Positions 35,590 through 46,393 of a stretch of DNA of 64,000 nucleotides are shown piece by piece. The position numbers were made by a program, and so were the translations under genes. A model generated the notes under the pieces. It was not told the DNA's origin. It saw only the letters and a list, made by a program, of their open reading frames with translations, and made no database searches. The stretch is from Viola odorata (taxonomy: Eukaryota > Streptophyta > Magnoliopsida > Malpighiales > Violaceae). Each line of letters begins with the position of its first letter. The stretch's first letter is position 1. The stretch spans positions 43,397,105 to 43,461,104 of the forward strand of contig OY829542.1 in NCBI GenBank assembly GCA_963691705.1, read 5' to 3'.

Positions 35590-36900
35590 TCACCATGATG
35601 ATGTCACTTTGGGAGGAGGTAAGTTTGTTGACGTCACTCTAGGAGGAGATATGTCGTAAATGTCACTCTGAGAGGAGATATATCGTGGATGTCACTCTAG
35701 GAGGAGATATTGTCGTAGATGTCACTCTGGGAGGAGATATATCGTAGATGTCACTCTGGGAGGAGATATGTCGCAGATGTCACTCTGGGAGGAGATATTG
35801 TCGTAGATGTCAATTTGGGAGGAGATATGTCGTAGATGTCACTCTGGGAGGAGATATTGTTGATGTCACTCTGGGAGGAGATATTGTTGATGTCACTCTG
35901 GGAGGAGATATTGTTGTAGATGTCACTCTAGGAGAAGATAAGTTGGTTGATGTCACTCTGGGAGGAGATAGTTTTGATGATGTTATTTGTTGATGAGGAA
36001 ATTGATGCTGTCACTCTAGGAGGAGGTAGGTTCGTCGATGTCACTCTGGGAGGAGATAGATTGTTGATCGGATGTCCTGCAAAGGTATAAGTCTAGATCT
36101 ACGCGGATATTAAGGGAAACATAAATTGTAAAAAATGTAGATGACAATTACATTGACAAGGATGGAAGGTAGTTTTACGAAAATGTAAATGACGGCCCCA
36201 CTAGGGGGGGTAGGCGTTTGACATGTAATGGACGTTGCTTCGGGAGGATAATGCACGATCTGCAGAAATACGAATGATTTGTCCTAATGATGTCTCTCTG
36301 GGAGGAGGAAAATACAAATGATGTCACTCTAGGAGGAGGAAAATGCATGACGTCACTCTAGGAGGAGGAAATACGTGCTGTCACTCTAGGAGGAGATAAT
36401 AATTATGCAAAAATGTAGAATTATGTAAATGATGTCACTTTGGGAGGAGAAAAATGCATGATGCTGTCACTCTGGGAGGAGGAAATGCAGTACAGAAACG
36501 TAAACAACGTCAATCCCGTAGGAGAAGACGTAAAATGTGGAAATTAAACTAAGGTCACTCTAGGAGGAGGAAATGCACATGATGTCACTCTAGGAGGAGA
36601 AAAATGCTGATGTTGTCACTTTGGGAGGAGGAAATATAAAGCTGTCACTCTAGGAGGAGGAAACATAAAGATATCACTCTAGGAGGAGGAAATATAAAGT
36701 TGTCACTCTAGGAGGAGGAAAATATAAAATGCGGAAATTTAAATGACGTTAATCCCGTAGGAGAAGACGCGAGGTGTAGAAATAAACTAATCGTCACTTT
36801 AGGAGGATGAAACGTAAACGCTATCACTCTAGGAGGAGGGAGCGTATGATGTCACTCTAGGAGGAGGAAAATGCAAATGATCACTCTGGGAGGAGAGAAA
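35590..36900 (-). repeat. Tandem repeat array GTCACTCTGGGAGGAGA in the Ogre 3' region
   Basis: There are about thirty or more short units built on GTCACTCT(G/A)GGAGGAG, spaced 20-45 bases. In the left half the unit is ~28-31 bp (…GATATTGTCGTAGAT…). In the right half the linker changes to GAAA(A)TG-type and the units become irregular, with two copies of CGTAGGAGAAGACG between. The only ORF here (35,748-35,993) is repeat-encoded and not a gene. Confidence 0.9.
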
Positions 36901-39900
36901 TGCTCTTTTGTTACCAGCGGCCTTGATACGAACCTAGAATGTATCTGCATCTTGTTCAGGAGGTAACGACCCCAAGGACAAGACTTTCCCATAATTTGTA
37001 GCCGTAAGCAATCCTCACCTGATATTAGTGTTTGCACTCATGCTTTGAAACAAGGTTAAGTGTTTTACGCTCATAAAGATGCAACTAACATGATACATAA
37101 TTTTCAATTCGCAATGTCAATCCGAGTGAATAGACTTCAAATGAAGATGCACATGCATGGGCATTCTAATAATCGATGAGACTTTCACGAAAAATAATGA
37201 AAGGACATTTCATGTCCAGAAAAATGCTTGTTTTGGTAAAGATGTGCTTTTCTGATGAGTTTGAAGGTTTTTGATCAGGGACGTTTGTCGATTGGCCCTG
37301 ATGAGGGCAAGGTGCGCGAGTTCTTTCATTTTTTGTTGGGGATGCTTTCTTGACAGAGTGTATGAGCTCTTGGATCCTTGCTGGAAATGTCATTTTCCGG
37401 TCAGCCAGGGGCCCTTTTCTCGAGTCTTTACTGGAGAATGTTTCCTTCGAGGTTCCTTGAGTTGGCTCGGGGCTCTTTTTCTTCTCGAGTCTTCACTAGG
37501 GAGTGTCGTCGCTGTTCTTTTCACGATTTACTACTTGAGTTGGCCTTGGGCCCTTTTCTTCTTGAGTTCTCACTAGAGGGATGTTTTCCTCGAGACTTCT
37601 TGAGTTTAGTTGTCCCCGGGTTGTGCTTGCTTCGGTTTTTTGATTGTTTGTATTCTTTGAATGTCTCTGAGCATTTCTCTCTTTCCTTTTTTCTTTTTCC
37701 CCCTTTTTTTCTTTTTTTCTTTTTCTTTTTCTTTTTTCTTTTTTCTTTTTTCTTTTTCTTTTTCTTTTCTTTTTCTCTTCTTTCTTTTTTCCTTTTTTCC
37801 CTTTTTTTTTTTTTTTTTTTTTTCTTTTTGATTTGAAATGCATCAGAGCAGAGCAAGCACAACCTTTGTCTTGATCTCTTTTCGTTCTGGCTTAAGGCCT
37901 CACCCTTCATCTTTGGGTTTTTGGTCTTTCTTCGGTGATGGTTCTTAGCGATCTTTCGGTGATCTTTTCCGTCTCCTTCGTCGTGAACTTGAACTTGGCA
38001 TGCTTTTTACTTCCGGCTGGCAATCTTAGCTGAAACTGCTCCTTGGCTCCCGGGGTATGAGTGATAGTGAAGGTTTTTTTAGGAGTGATGACATATGTGG
38101 TGGAAAGAGGGAAGAAAACGAAAAAAATGGAGAAGATCGTAAAATTCCCACGTCATTTTATTGCTATCCCATGTCTAATAGCGCATGCACCCTGGATATT
38201 ATGCGAATTCAACTAGTACGTAGTCAGGCACTTGCACTCATGAAAGGATAAGGCGCGATGGCTCGAAAATACTTACCGGGATTTGTCTGTGACTGCTTAT
38301 GTCTGAGCAAATTGTGGATATAAGAGCAAACAAGTACGATCATGTATGACATGTAATTTTTATGGATGCCTTATTTAACAGAGGGATTAAACATCCCCGA
38401 TCTATGAAATGCGTGAATATGCTCTGAGAGTAGTGTGATTTTATTTTAGCCGGGCTAAAAAGGGATTTTTTTTATTATTGATTTGATAGTTTAAAGCTAG
38501 GATGCGGGGGACGACCTATTTGCAAGAGTCCAACGAGAACCTAAAGGGTTGCCTCCAGTGGGCCAGACGACCGTACGCAAATTAAAGCTACCAAAGTGCA
38601 GGAATGAAAATAGATCTTAATGAAGGGCGAAGAAAGATGGACTCCCCTGAAATGTGCAGCGGGGCTGCGAGGGCGTCTTCCATAAGCTTTACGCGGATGA
38701 CAATGGGATGATTCAAGTCCCTACGAAATGAAGAGGTGACAACGGAGTAGAAAAGAAAAACCGATTTTGAAAATGCAAAATGACATAAGTTTAGGGATTC
38801 TCCCCTTCCTCAACCCGGCTTTCCGAGGGTGCCTACGACGCGGTCCCCATTCAGGAACACTTTGCTTAGATGCTTTGATTGGTTTCTTTTTTAGTTGCTT
38901 TGCAAGAACCGCTGATCCAGGTCGGAGTGAGGACGAGATCCGCATTTTGTTCATTTGCTTACTGGCCCTTGCTGGACCTTCACTGATTTGCTCCGTGATT
39001 GCTTTAGGATAAGGGGAACATCTTCTGCCCCCGGAATATGCAGCGGGGCTGCGAGGGCATCTGTTTACCATTTTTATGTAGGCAACAATGGGGTCGACCC
39101 AGTTCCTGAAAAAGATAAGGCGAGAAGAATGAGGAGTAAATGAAAGATGATGTTTAGCAAAAGTAATGCTATTGATAAGTTTTAAGCTCTCCCTTTTGGG
39201 GGGGAGGGGGGGGGGCATCCGTGGGTCACTGCGGTGTGACTTGCATCGGATGTTGGTTGATGATGGCTTTGCTATCAGATGCTTTGCCGCGATTCCCATC
39301 TCGGCGCGGGTGAGACTTGCGTTCCGGCTGTTCCTCTTCAGAGAGAAGTTCTGACGCTTTTTACAGCAAGGGATTGTGGATAAAACAAGTGAATGCGGTC
39401 ACCATCAGTCAGCCGTTAGTAGCCTGCAAATTAAAGGATTGATCTTCATCGTGTCGATCATGGTGCGGACGTTGAGAAACTTCTTGAACGAGACCGCATT
39501 AAGTGTGTTGATTGTGGTCCGGGGAGGACAACTTTTCGTCGTGCTTCTTCTCCAGGGGTCCTGCGTGCGAGGGGCGTTTGACGACTGTGACGTCTTGATG
39601 GTGAACTCCTCCGTAATAGGTGAATGGAGATGGGAGCCTATGTCACTTGCATTCCGACAGCTCGGCCGACATAGGATGGGCTTTGTGACTTTGGCCCAGC
39701 ATTCAATCCTCGCTCGAACTGGATAATAGTATTGCTGCGAAATTCTGATGACGGATAGTCTTTACATTCTTGAATAGTGTAACAAGCTCAGATAATCCTC
39801 CCGATGATCGGATGGTAGCTCCGCGGGGTGATCCCTTTTTTGATGCGTCCGATCCTTTGAGACTGGTTGCTGGCTGTGCTGGTAGTACTGCAAGGAAAAA

Positions 39901-40256
39901 GAATTTTTAATTTAGAGGGTGACTGGTTTTTAAAATCTTTCCTGATTCGCTCTTTAAGGCGGCCTGCTGTGGCAATTCAGGAGCTGCTACGAGGGGAACT
40001 CCCTGGTCCTATCGCGATGATAAGATGAGGTGTGAGGCACTACATCCCTGCAAAACTTTAAGTTTGATTAGTGGCGTTAGTCTAAGTGCCGCGTCTTATG
40101 TCTCAAATTACTCCTTGGGAGCCACCGATGCCATGCCTCCTTTTGTCATCTCATAAGTTTAAGAAAAAGGAAAGAAAAGTTTTAAAATAACAAGAATCTC
40201 CTGAAAAAAAACTCATTTTATTAATTTCAAGATAAACATTTGAGCGATATTGTGAT
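36901..40256 (-). other. 3' noncoding region of Ogre E
   Basis: No credible ORF. Items seen: three imperfect ~65-bp units (GGGCCCTTTTCT.CTCGAGT...) at about 37,400-37,610; a ~150-bp pyrimidine tract (plus strand) at 37,675-37,835; a duplicated block with GCAGCGGGGCTGCGAGGGC at 38,658 and 39,042; and a G-rich run near 39,200. It lies where Ogre would have integrase and the 3' UTR, but no integrase motif remains. Confidence 0.5.
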
Positions 40257-40823
40257 TGATAAGATTCGACCTTCGAGATGATCAGGACGATGACTACTGT
40301 TGGTCGGAGTTGCTGTAGTTGACGTCGGATCCACCTGTAAAGTGCCGGAGGGGGGGCTCCGGCGTAGACACTCCGATGCTTAAGTCAGTAAGCGGTTCAA
40401 AAATAGCAGAGGTTCCAGTGGGTAATTTTCGTCTTACCTTTGTTTTAAAATCAAAGAGGTATTTATAGGCCGCTGGGGGCGATACCTGAGTAAAGAGAGG
40501 GTATCCGGAAAGATAGTACTCTGGACGACGTCACAAGCGATACTTGGGGGTGACGTCATGGGCGATACCTCTAAGGAGGGTGCCGGGGGCGATACCCATG
40601 ATGATGTCGGGGGTGATAACTCAGCGGATCCCCCGGGATGGGATGATGCCGTGCGCCCAGAGACGCGTGAGACCTCCCCCCCCCCGCTGATGTCGACCAT
40701 CCCGGAGAACACCTCGTAATCCAGGGGCGATAACTTAGATGTCTAATAAGGCTTACAGGATTCCGCCCTCGGCAAGGATCATAATTACCGCAATGTCCTT
40801 GGGATTGTCTCAATTTGTTATCA
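40257..40823 (-). repeat. LTR of a C-type Tat element (3' LTR)
   Basis: 567 bp with TGATAAGA at the low end and GTTATCA at the high end, as in the LTR at 55,691-56,205. Shared features are TATAAATA (40,460-40,467, minus), TGACGTCA (40,551-40,558), CGGAG...CTCCGGCGTAGACACTCCGATGC and GCTGATGTCGACCATCCC. The flanking 5-mers (GTGAT here, TTCAC at the other LTR) do not match, so the two LTRs probably come from different insertions. Confidence 0.8.
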
Positions 40824-41700
40824 TAAGCCCAACTGAAAATGAGCCTGGGTGTTTACCAAGGGCTGTCATTCCCTGTCCATGTCTGGTATCTTAGGTGAGG
40901 GTCCTTTCCCCCTTATGGCGATATGCCTGCGAGATCTTCGAGTTTCTTTGTCTGTTTCGATACGGCAAAGATCGATTGAACCGATAGGCAGCACATAGGT
41001 CTGGGGCTTTCCTCTGAGCCAGCGGATTCCGGTCTTCATACTTGTCCAAAGTCCCTTCCCCAGGGGGCGTCAAGGAATTAGCGAGAGATGCCACTAACTC
41101 GTTCGGCTCCGCTAGGGTGTCACTTTCGCCTAGCGGTTTTAAACTGCCTGGGTCATCGGCAGCGTTCAGAAGGTTATAACTCGTCCGTGCTGTGGGGGAG
41201 TTGTCGATGCTGATGAATCACTGTTGATGTCGCCGCGGGCAACAACTAGGTCCTCAAGGGGGTTTCGAGAACACGCGGGACTTTCTTTCCTTTCCGCTCG
41301 TGGAGTCAGCGGTATTAACGCGGTTTTACGCCATTGGCTACCCACAATCTGTGCGGCTTTATACCACCAGATACCTACGATATCGGTGAGGTTTTACGCT
41401 GCTAGGAGCCACCTGCGACATCGACGCGACCTTACACTGTGGATACCTACAATTGCGCGGCTTTTACGCCGTGGCTACCTGCGATATCGTACACCTTACA
41501 CTGTGGATACCCACAATCTGTACAATTGCGCGGCCTTACACTGTGGATACCTACAATTCCTTCACATTTTCCAGGACTTCTATCTCGTGCTCCTTTCGGG
41601 TACCAACATCCTTAGTAGTACGCTGACGGCGATCCTTGTCTCCGTAGCAGGTCCATCGGTCTTAGAGGGTAACAGGGTGGCTCGTCTTTTGAGGACTTCT
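40824..41700 (+). other. Upstream region of antisense genes with short repeats
   Basis: No convincing gene. It contains AAGCCCAACTGAAAATGAG directly after the LTR (a near copy recurs at 42,331). It also contains a degenerate tandem repeat at 41,311-41,560 in which CTTACACTGTGGATACC occurs three times, with diverged TTTTACGCC.TGGCTACC relatives before it. It could be a promoter or enhancer region for the gene starting at 41,792. Confidence 0.45.
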
Positions 41701-41729
41701 CCTTTCAAAAGGCCCATTTTCTCTGAGCC

Positions 41730-41736
41730 TATAAAT
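41730..41736 (+). promoter_or_regulatory. TATA box of small antisense gene 1
   Basis: TATAAAT in the context GAGCCTATAAATCTGAGAG, 56 bases before the ATG at 41,792. Spacing and context fit a plant core promoter with a ~25-base leader. Confidence 0.55.
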
Positions 41737-41791
41737 CTGAGAGCTTTCTCTACTCAAGTTCATCTCATATTTTCCTTTCACAATCTGCATC

Positions 41792-42169
41792 ATGGATCAT
41801 TTGACCAAAAATTTTCTCCTGTCCAAGGGCCATACTCTCAAGAACCTCAATGATGGAGACGTCGGGTTCCTGGAGAACATGCTGATCAAGACCTCCGAGG
41901 ACATCTTGGAGTTACAAGGGATGTTGACCCCACTCCATTCCAGGCTGGGAGCTACATCTCTGGAGGATTTCAGTCATCTAGAGAGCGTATCGAAGTTGGC
42001 CACCTCCATCGCTTGGATTTAAGTGGTGATCGCCATGCTGCAGCAACGCAAGGACATGCTGGGGTACTGCTTGAAGGGAATGAGGGTCACCTCTGCTGAC
42101 CTAACTCTGGTCATGGACTCCCTGAGAGACATTCCTGACATACCCGAGGATGCTGGTTCTAGCGCCTGA
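41792..42169 (+). CDS. Small antisense gene 1 of the C-type Tat element
   Basis: ATG at 41,792 (MDHLTKNFLLSK) to TGA at 42,167, 125 codons, with one TAA at 42,020 after residue 76 that looks like a changed CAA. The protein is predicted to be mostly helical, acidic-basic mixed, with no cysteine pairs, signal peptide or membrane segment. Landmarks are FLENMLIKTSEDI, LHSRLGATSLEDF and VMDSLRDIPDIPED. It has its own TATA box and a close AATAAA signal, so it looks like a stand-alone transcription unit in antisense to the retrotransposon. I do not recognise the family. Confidence 0.55.
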
Positions 42170-42243
42170 CGGCGGTGGGTCCCTTTGAGCCTTTTCTTCT
42201 CTTTCTCTATGTACACAGCTGTACCTCTTGGCCACTAGGCCAT

Positions 42244-42253
42244 AATAAATAAA
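42244..42253 (+). terminator. Poly(A) signal of small antisense gene 1
   Basis: Two overlapping AATAAA motifs (42,244 and 42,248) lie 75 bases after the stop codon and are followed by a T-rich stretch. Confidence 0.5.
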
Positions 42254-42634
42254 CTATTTTTATTATGCCCCTTGTAACTGTTCTTCTTTTTCAATGCGCC
42301 CTTTGTCTTTTTTCGATTGGAGGCATCCTTAGCCCAACTGAAAACGAGTCAGTCATTGGATGGTTTCCTCGCTAACCGTTCTGCATTAATTCTGCGCCGC
42401 CGCTCCCTTGCCAACTGATTGGGCTAATTTTCAATTTTCCTCGATCTGTGGGAGATTTCAAGAGGCGTGACTGCAAATTTAGACTTGCACTTCAAGTTGT
42501 ACACGTGTCGGTTCTCAAGAGTCATGTTGGGTGATCGAAAAGCTTTTCCCCCTCATTTGGCTATTTAATAGGATTTTTTCTCCCATTTCCGTTCATCTTT
42601 TTCCTTTTCCCCTTGACAAGTTGCCTGTGATCTC

Positions 42635-43057
42635 ATGGCTGATTCTCATTTTTTAGATACTACTGCGCGGGATTCTCCGCCAACTCCTCCGACTTCGCCT
42701 GATTCAGACAATCCTCCTCCGTCGCCTCCATGGAGGCCGTTTGTCCGCCGGCGGGGTCGTAAGAGGTTGAAGAAAAATGTCTCAAAGGTGTCTGAACCGC
42801 CTTTTAATTCCCCGGTCTTTTCTGTTCAAAAGGGGAATGAACCATCTCTTCTTCCTTGAGATTCGCCAAAAATGGCCCTCTCTGCCTGCTCAAGGGTTGA
42901 AGCGATGAAGCCAGTCACCGAGGAGGAGTCCATCCGATCGATGATACACGTAGGAAAGAGGGTTGATGAGCCTTTTCCTCCCGTTAGTAGGGAGCTATCC
43001 TTTTCGGATGATGATGTAGTTTATTGTTACGGTATCTCTTGGTCTGATGGCGATTAG
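42635..43057 (+). CDS. Small antisense gene 2 of the C-type Tat element
   Basis: The ATG at 42,635 (MADSHFLDTTARD) opens 140 codons to TAG at 43,055, broken by one TGA at 42,857 in the same frame. The N-terminal half is proline-rich and then strongly basic (RRRGRKRLKK, a likely nuclear or RNA-binding patch). The C-terminus is acidic and ends YCYGISWSDGD. TTTAATA at about 42,560 is a weak TATA candidate. I do not recognise it. The single stop and the sensible composition suggest recent function. Confidence 0.5.
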
Positions 43058-43330
43058 TTTAGCTTGGCTTGCCTCTTTGTAGATGCCGTATGGCTTTTTG
43101 AAAATAAGATAACGCTTCATTTTCCTTTTGTTCTCCTATCGCCTTCTCGCGCCATTTCTTTAAGCATCAAGGGTTGCCGTGGAGGGATACCTGTCGCTGG
43201 GTGCGACCGTCTTTCGGTCTTTAGTCAGTAACTGTCTTCTCCCACAGACATAATTGACTGTCCACGCGTCACTTTCTGCTCCACACGTGTTTCACTTTTA
43301 CAGGTTGTCTTCTTCTTCAGGTTTGACCTT

Positions 43331-43336
43331 TATAAG
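43331..43336 (+). promoter_or_regulatory. TATA box of antisense gene aORF3 (C-type)
   Basis: TATAAG in CCTTTATAAGGGAA, about 190 bases upstream of the ATG at 43,525. This spacing is similar to the aORF4 genes. Confidence 0.5.
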
Positions 43337-43524
43337 GGAACCGTCATTCTCTTTTATTACTTTTGTCAATATTTAAAAATTTTCACACTTTTTTTTCTCC
43401 TGTGCTTCTCCCTGCTCAAGAGAAGTTTCTGCAACTGATCACCGGCGCCGACAGCCTGTTTACTGGCTTTTTGCTCCAGGTATTCTGTTCTTCTCTCGTC
43501 GTAGTTTTATTTTTCCCGTCCCTT

Positions 43525-45732
43525 ATGTCTCATATTAAAGCCTCGGCGAGTGCCGAAAATCCCATAGATCTCGAGGCTAGAAGAGCTCGTAGTATTTTTG
43601 ATTGTAATGAAGTTTTGAAGGTTGAATTAGAGGAGAACGGTATCACCTTCCCCTTGGGCTGCCGCCCTCATATTCCTACGAAGGATATTCGGCTTCATGA
43701 TGCCATGTGGGGAACGTTCTGGGTGGTTTATTTCAAGATGTTCCTCTACGGATTTCATCTCCCCATCCATACTTCTCTGATGAAGCTGCTAAATCATTAC
43801 GATCTCAATCCCGTTCAAATAACCCCGTCCTCCTGGTGCGGGATTTATGCCTTCCTTCGCTCATGTGAGATGAAGCATATTTTCACTCCCTCCCTCAATC
43901 TGTTCCGCACATTTTTCAGCTTAAGCTGTCGCGACTGCCTGGTGGATATCACCCCAAGATGGAATGACGCCATCGTGTAATTTTTCTGGCGGAACTTTCA
44001 AGGTTTTGAGGACAACGTGGGCAACTGGAAAAATGGCTTCTTCACCCTTTGCCTGCCGTCCCGCTGGTGGTGCGGGGGTTTTAATCGAGAGATTTCCAGC
44101 GCTGCTTGGAAAAAACCAGAAGTACTATCTAGCATTGACGTGTCCCATGTTACCACCCTGTTAGAAATAGAAGGGCCTTTCCGCATTCGGGAATTTGCTC
44201 GGTTCAGACCCTTGAAAGAGTGTGTCGTTGGTGAGTTTTTCTTTTGCCATGTTATTACTTTGATTTGCTTGCTGCATTAACATGCTTCCCTGGCAGGTGG
44301 CACTAAGGGTCGTTCCTCCAGGGAGAATAACACTCCTCTGAAAGTGGTGCCGCTTCAGACGTTACCTCCTTCTCCACCGCCTGAAAACTCCAGCCATCCG
44401 ACTATTACGCCAAGGAAAAGGAGAGTTAAGACCGTCGCCACACGCAGTGCTTCCACTCAACCTTCTCGTTTTCTTGAGAATTGGTTGCCGCCTCGGGGAA
44501 GGGGAGTGACTCCGAGTCGTCCTGTGACGGAAATAGCTGATAGTGATAGCGAGAGCATGAATGCCGGTTCCGAACTACGTCATGCCACCATCGCCCAACG
44601 AATGAAGCTTCGGGTGAGAAAAAATGATTCCGCGGCGGAGTCAACCGAGGATGATAGCGAAGAGATGGCTTCCGAGACGGAGTGTCTTCGAAAGAAAATC
44701 CGGAAAGAGAAGACTGGTCCACCGGTTCCTCCCTTGAGGGAAGTTAACGCAGTTCCTACCGCGGAGGTTGACACCTTTCATGCCGCGAGTACCTCGCAAA
44801 TAGCAGAGGTTGTCAAGGTGTCTCCTACCATTCCTTCCAAAGCTAATGAGGTTTCAGCGGCGGTGGATTCACCCTTGCCGCCTGGTGGTTCTCCGATATC
44901 TTCCTGCATTCCGGATGTGACCGTGCCAGTTTCGAATCCAAGTGTTCCTCCTGAACCTTCCCCGAGGAAACCTCAGCCCTTATTCCTTTCTTCAATTTCG
45001 GGCATTGGTAATTCCGCAAAAAGTTGTTCTCCTCCCTATATCGCCAATCTTTCCCCTCAAAGTCCTCAAGGAAATGTCACATACCAGCTGGATCTGTCAT
45101 CTTTTGGGACTAATGGGCTTCGCGCTTTAGGGATATCGGATCCGCTATTGCGAGACGAGCCAGTAGGTTCTATAGTGGGCCAGATGTTCAGTTCTTCGAA
45201 AGACAAGGAAGAGTTCCTGTGACATCCCCCTAAAGTTCAGCACTCACACCTTCTGAATGACATGTTGGCCAGCTTCTGCGAGCTACACTATTTTCTCGAG
45301 GATCAGAGCGACAAAGTTCGGCTCTCTCCCGGTTCGAAAGAACAATTAGATGCCGCCCTAGTGAAGGTAACAGAGCTGTCAAAGCTTCAAGATCGAACCC
45401 GGGCAGAGTTGAACGAGTGCCGCGTCGAGCTCGCGCGAGAAAAATCAAAAGGAAAGGCTAAGATAGAATTGCTGGAGGCGGAATTGGTGGCGGCCGACAA
45501 AAGGAACTCTTTCCTTCGTGAAGAGATATCATCCCGTGACGCGGATTTAGCCAAGGTACCCTCGAAGATAGCCGGGTGGAAAGACAAGATCCTGGAAGTC
45601 TGTATCACCGGATGTATAGATCTCCATCGCCAGGGAACGGTTGACCCGTCTAAGTTGGCTGATTACGCCTCCAAGAAGATAAAGGATTTAAGCGAAAGCG
45701 AGGGAGATCTTCTTTCTTTCAGAGAGGAGTAG
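43525..45732 (+). pseudogene. Antisense gene aORF3 (two exons, two stops)
   Basis: ATG at 43,525. Exon 1 (to 44,230) has the transposase_28-like region: MFLYGFHLPIH, YDLNPVQITPSSWCGIYAF, then WKNGFFTLCLPSRWWCGGF. The intron 44,231-44,296 (GTGAGT...CCTGGCAG) sits at the same place as intron 1 of aORF4, and removing it keeps the frame. Exon 2 has a Pro/Ser-rich middle, the block SFGTNGLRALGISDPLL, and a C-terminal coiled coil with a KGKAKIELLEAELV heptad region and an acidic tail. There are 713 residues with only TAA 43,978 and TGA 45,220 inside. It runs antisense to the Tat pol genes. Function unknown; a capsid- or silencing-related role cannot be judged. Confidence 0.72.
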
Positions 45733-46219
45733 GGAAAAGGTGGCTGCGATATCCGTGCCAACCAATGAATGGTCGAGGCTGACCCTTTAGAGGATTTTCC
45801 TCTTTATTTGCTTTTTCTGTCTTGTAATAACGCCTTATCGCACAACGATATCTGTACTTTATAATAACTGATCTTCATTTCGCTTTTCCACGTTATCTCG
45901 AAAGCTGCCGGCTTTGTTAACGCCATTCTGCCTTATCTCCATTATTGCAATATCGCTTTTGTCTTATTCCAGAAAATCACTTCTGCTTTTCAGTGCATTT
46001 AATGCTCATGATCCTCTCATTAATGCGGGAGGAAAATCGTGACAGTACAGACACATGTGTCCTTTTTTAGTGACGCCACGGGCTAGCGTGCTCTAGAATT
46101 TTAGCAAAATCGAAGCGTTGTCGCACTTCTCTAGGATTGTACTCATTGCTTGAGTCTATTCCTTGTGACGCTCTCACGCAATGACTGTAGCCTCCGTCGT
46201 TTCCTTTGACCACTAGGGT
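45733..46219 (+). other. Spacer between aORF3 and aORF4
   Basis: No ORF. It is homologous to the spacer in element B that Ogre E invaded (33,207-33,586 with 62,885-62,987). Confidence 0.6.
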
Positions 46220-46226
46220 TATAAAA
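46220..46226 (+). promoter_or_regulatory. TATA box of antisense gene aORF4 (C-type)
   Basis: TATAAAA in AGGGTTATAAAAA, 174 bases before the ATG at 46,394, conserved with 33,200-33,206. Confidence 0.6.
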
Positions 46227-46393
46227 ACCAACACTTATTTCTTTTCTTACTTTTACCATCCTGCTTTCTTCATACTCTCTCTAGCCGTCTTGTTTTCTTT
46301 CCACCATTCAAGGCTCTCGAAGTGCTTTTTCCCTAAAGGTATTTCCTATTTGCTTCCATCATCTTCTTCGTCTTTACTTTTTTATTTTCTACC

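Noticed and set aside
35748..35993. 81-codon ORF with repeated RRYVVDVTLGGD-like peptide
   Set aside because: It only reflects the tandem repeat reading through; no start context and no conservation expected.
37378..37910. Phe/Ser-rich plus-strand and Lys/Arg-rich minus-strand ORFs
   Set aside because: They are translations of the pyrimidine tract.
38721..39299. 192-codon minus-strand ORF in the Ogre 3' region
   Set aside because: No recognisable domain, low-complexity parts, and no counterpart expected in Ogre; likely chance.
41224..41853. 209-codon plus-strand ORF upstream of small antisense gene 1
   Set aside because: It spans a degenerate repeat, a TATA box and the start of another frame; composition is not protein-like.
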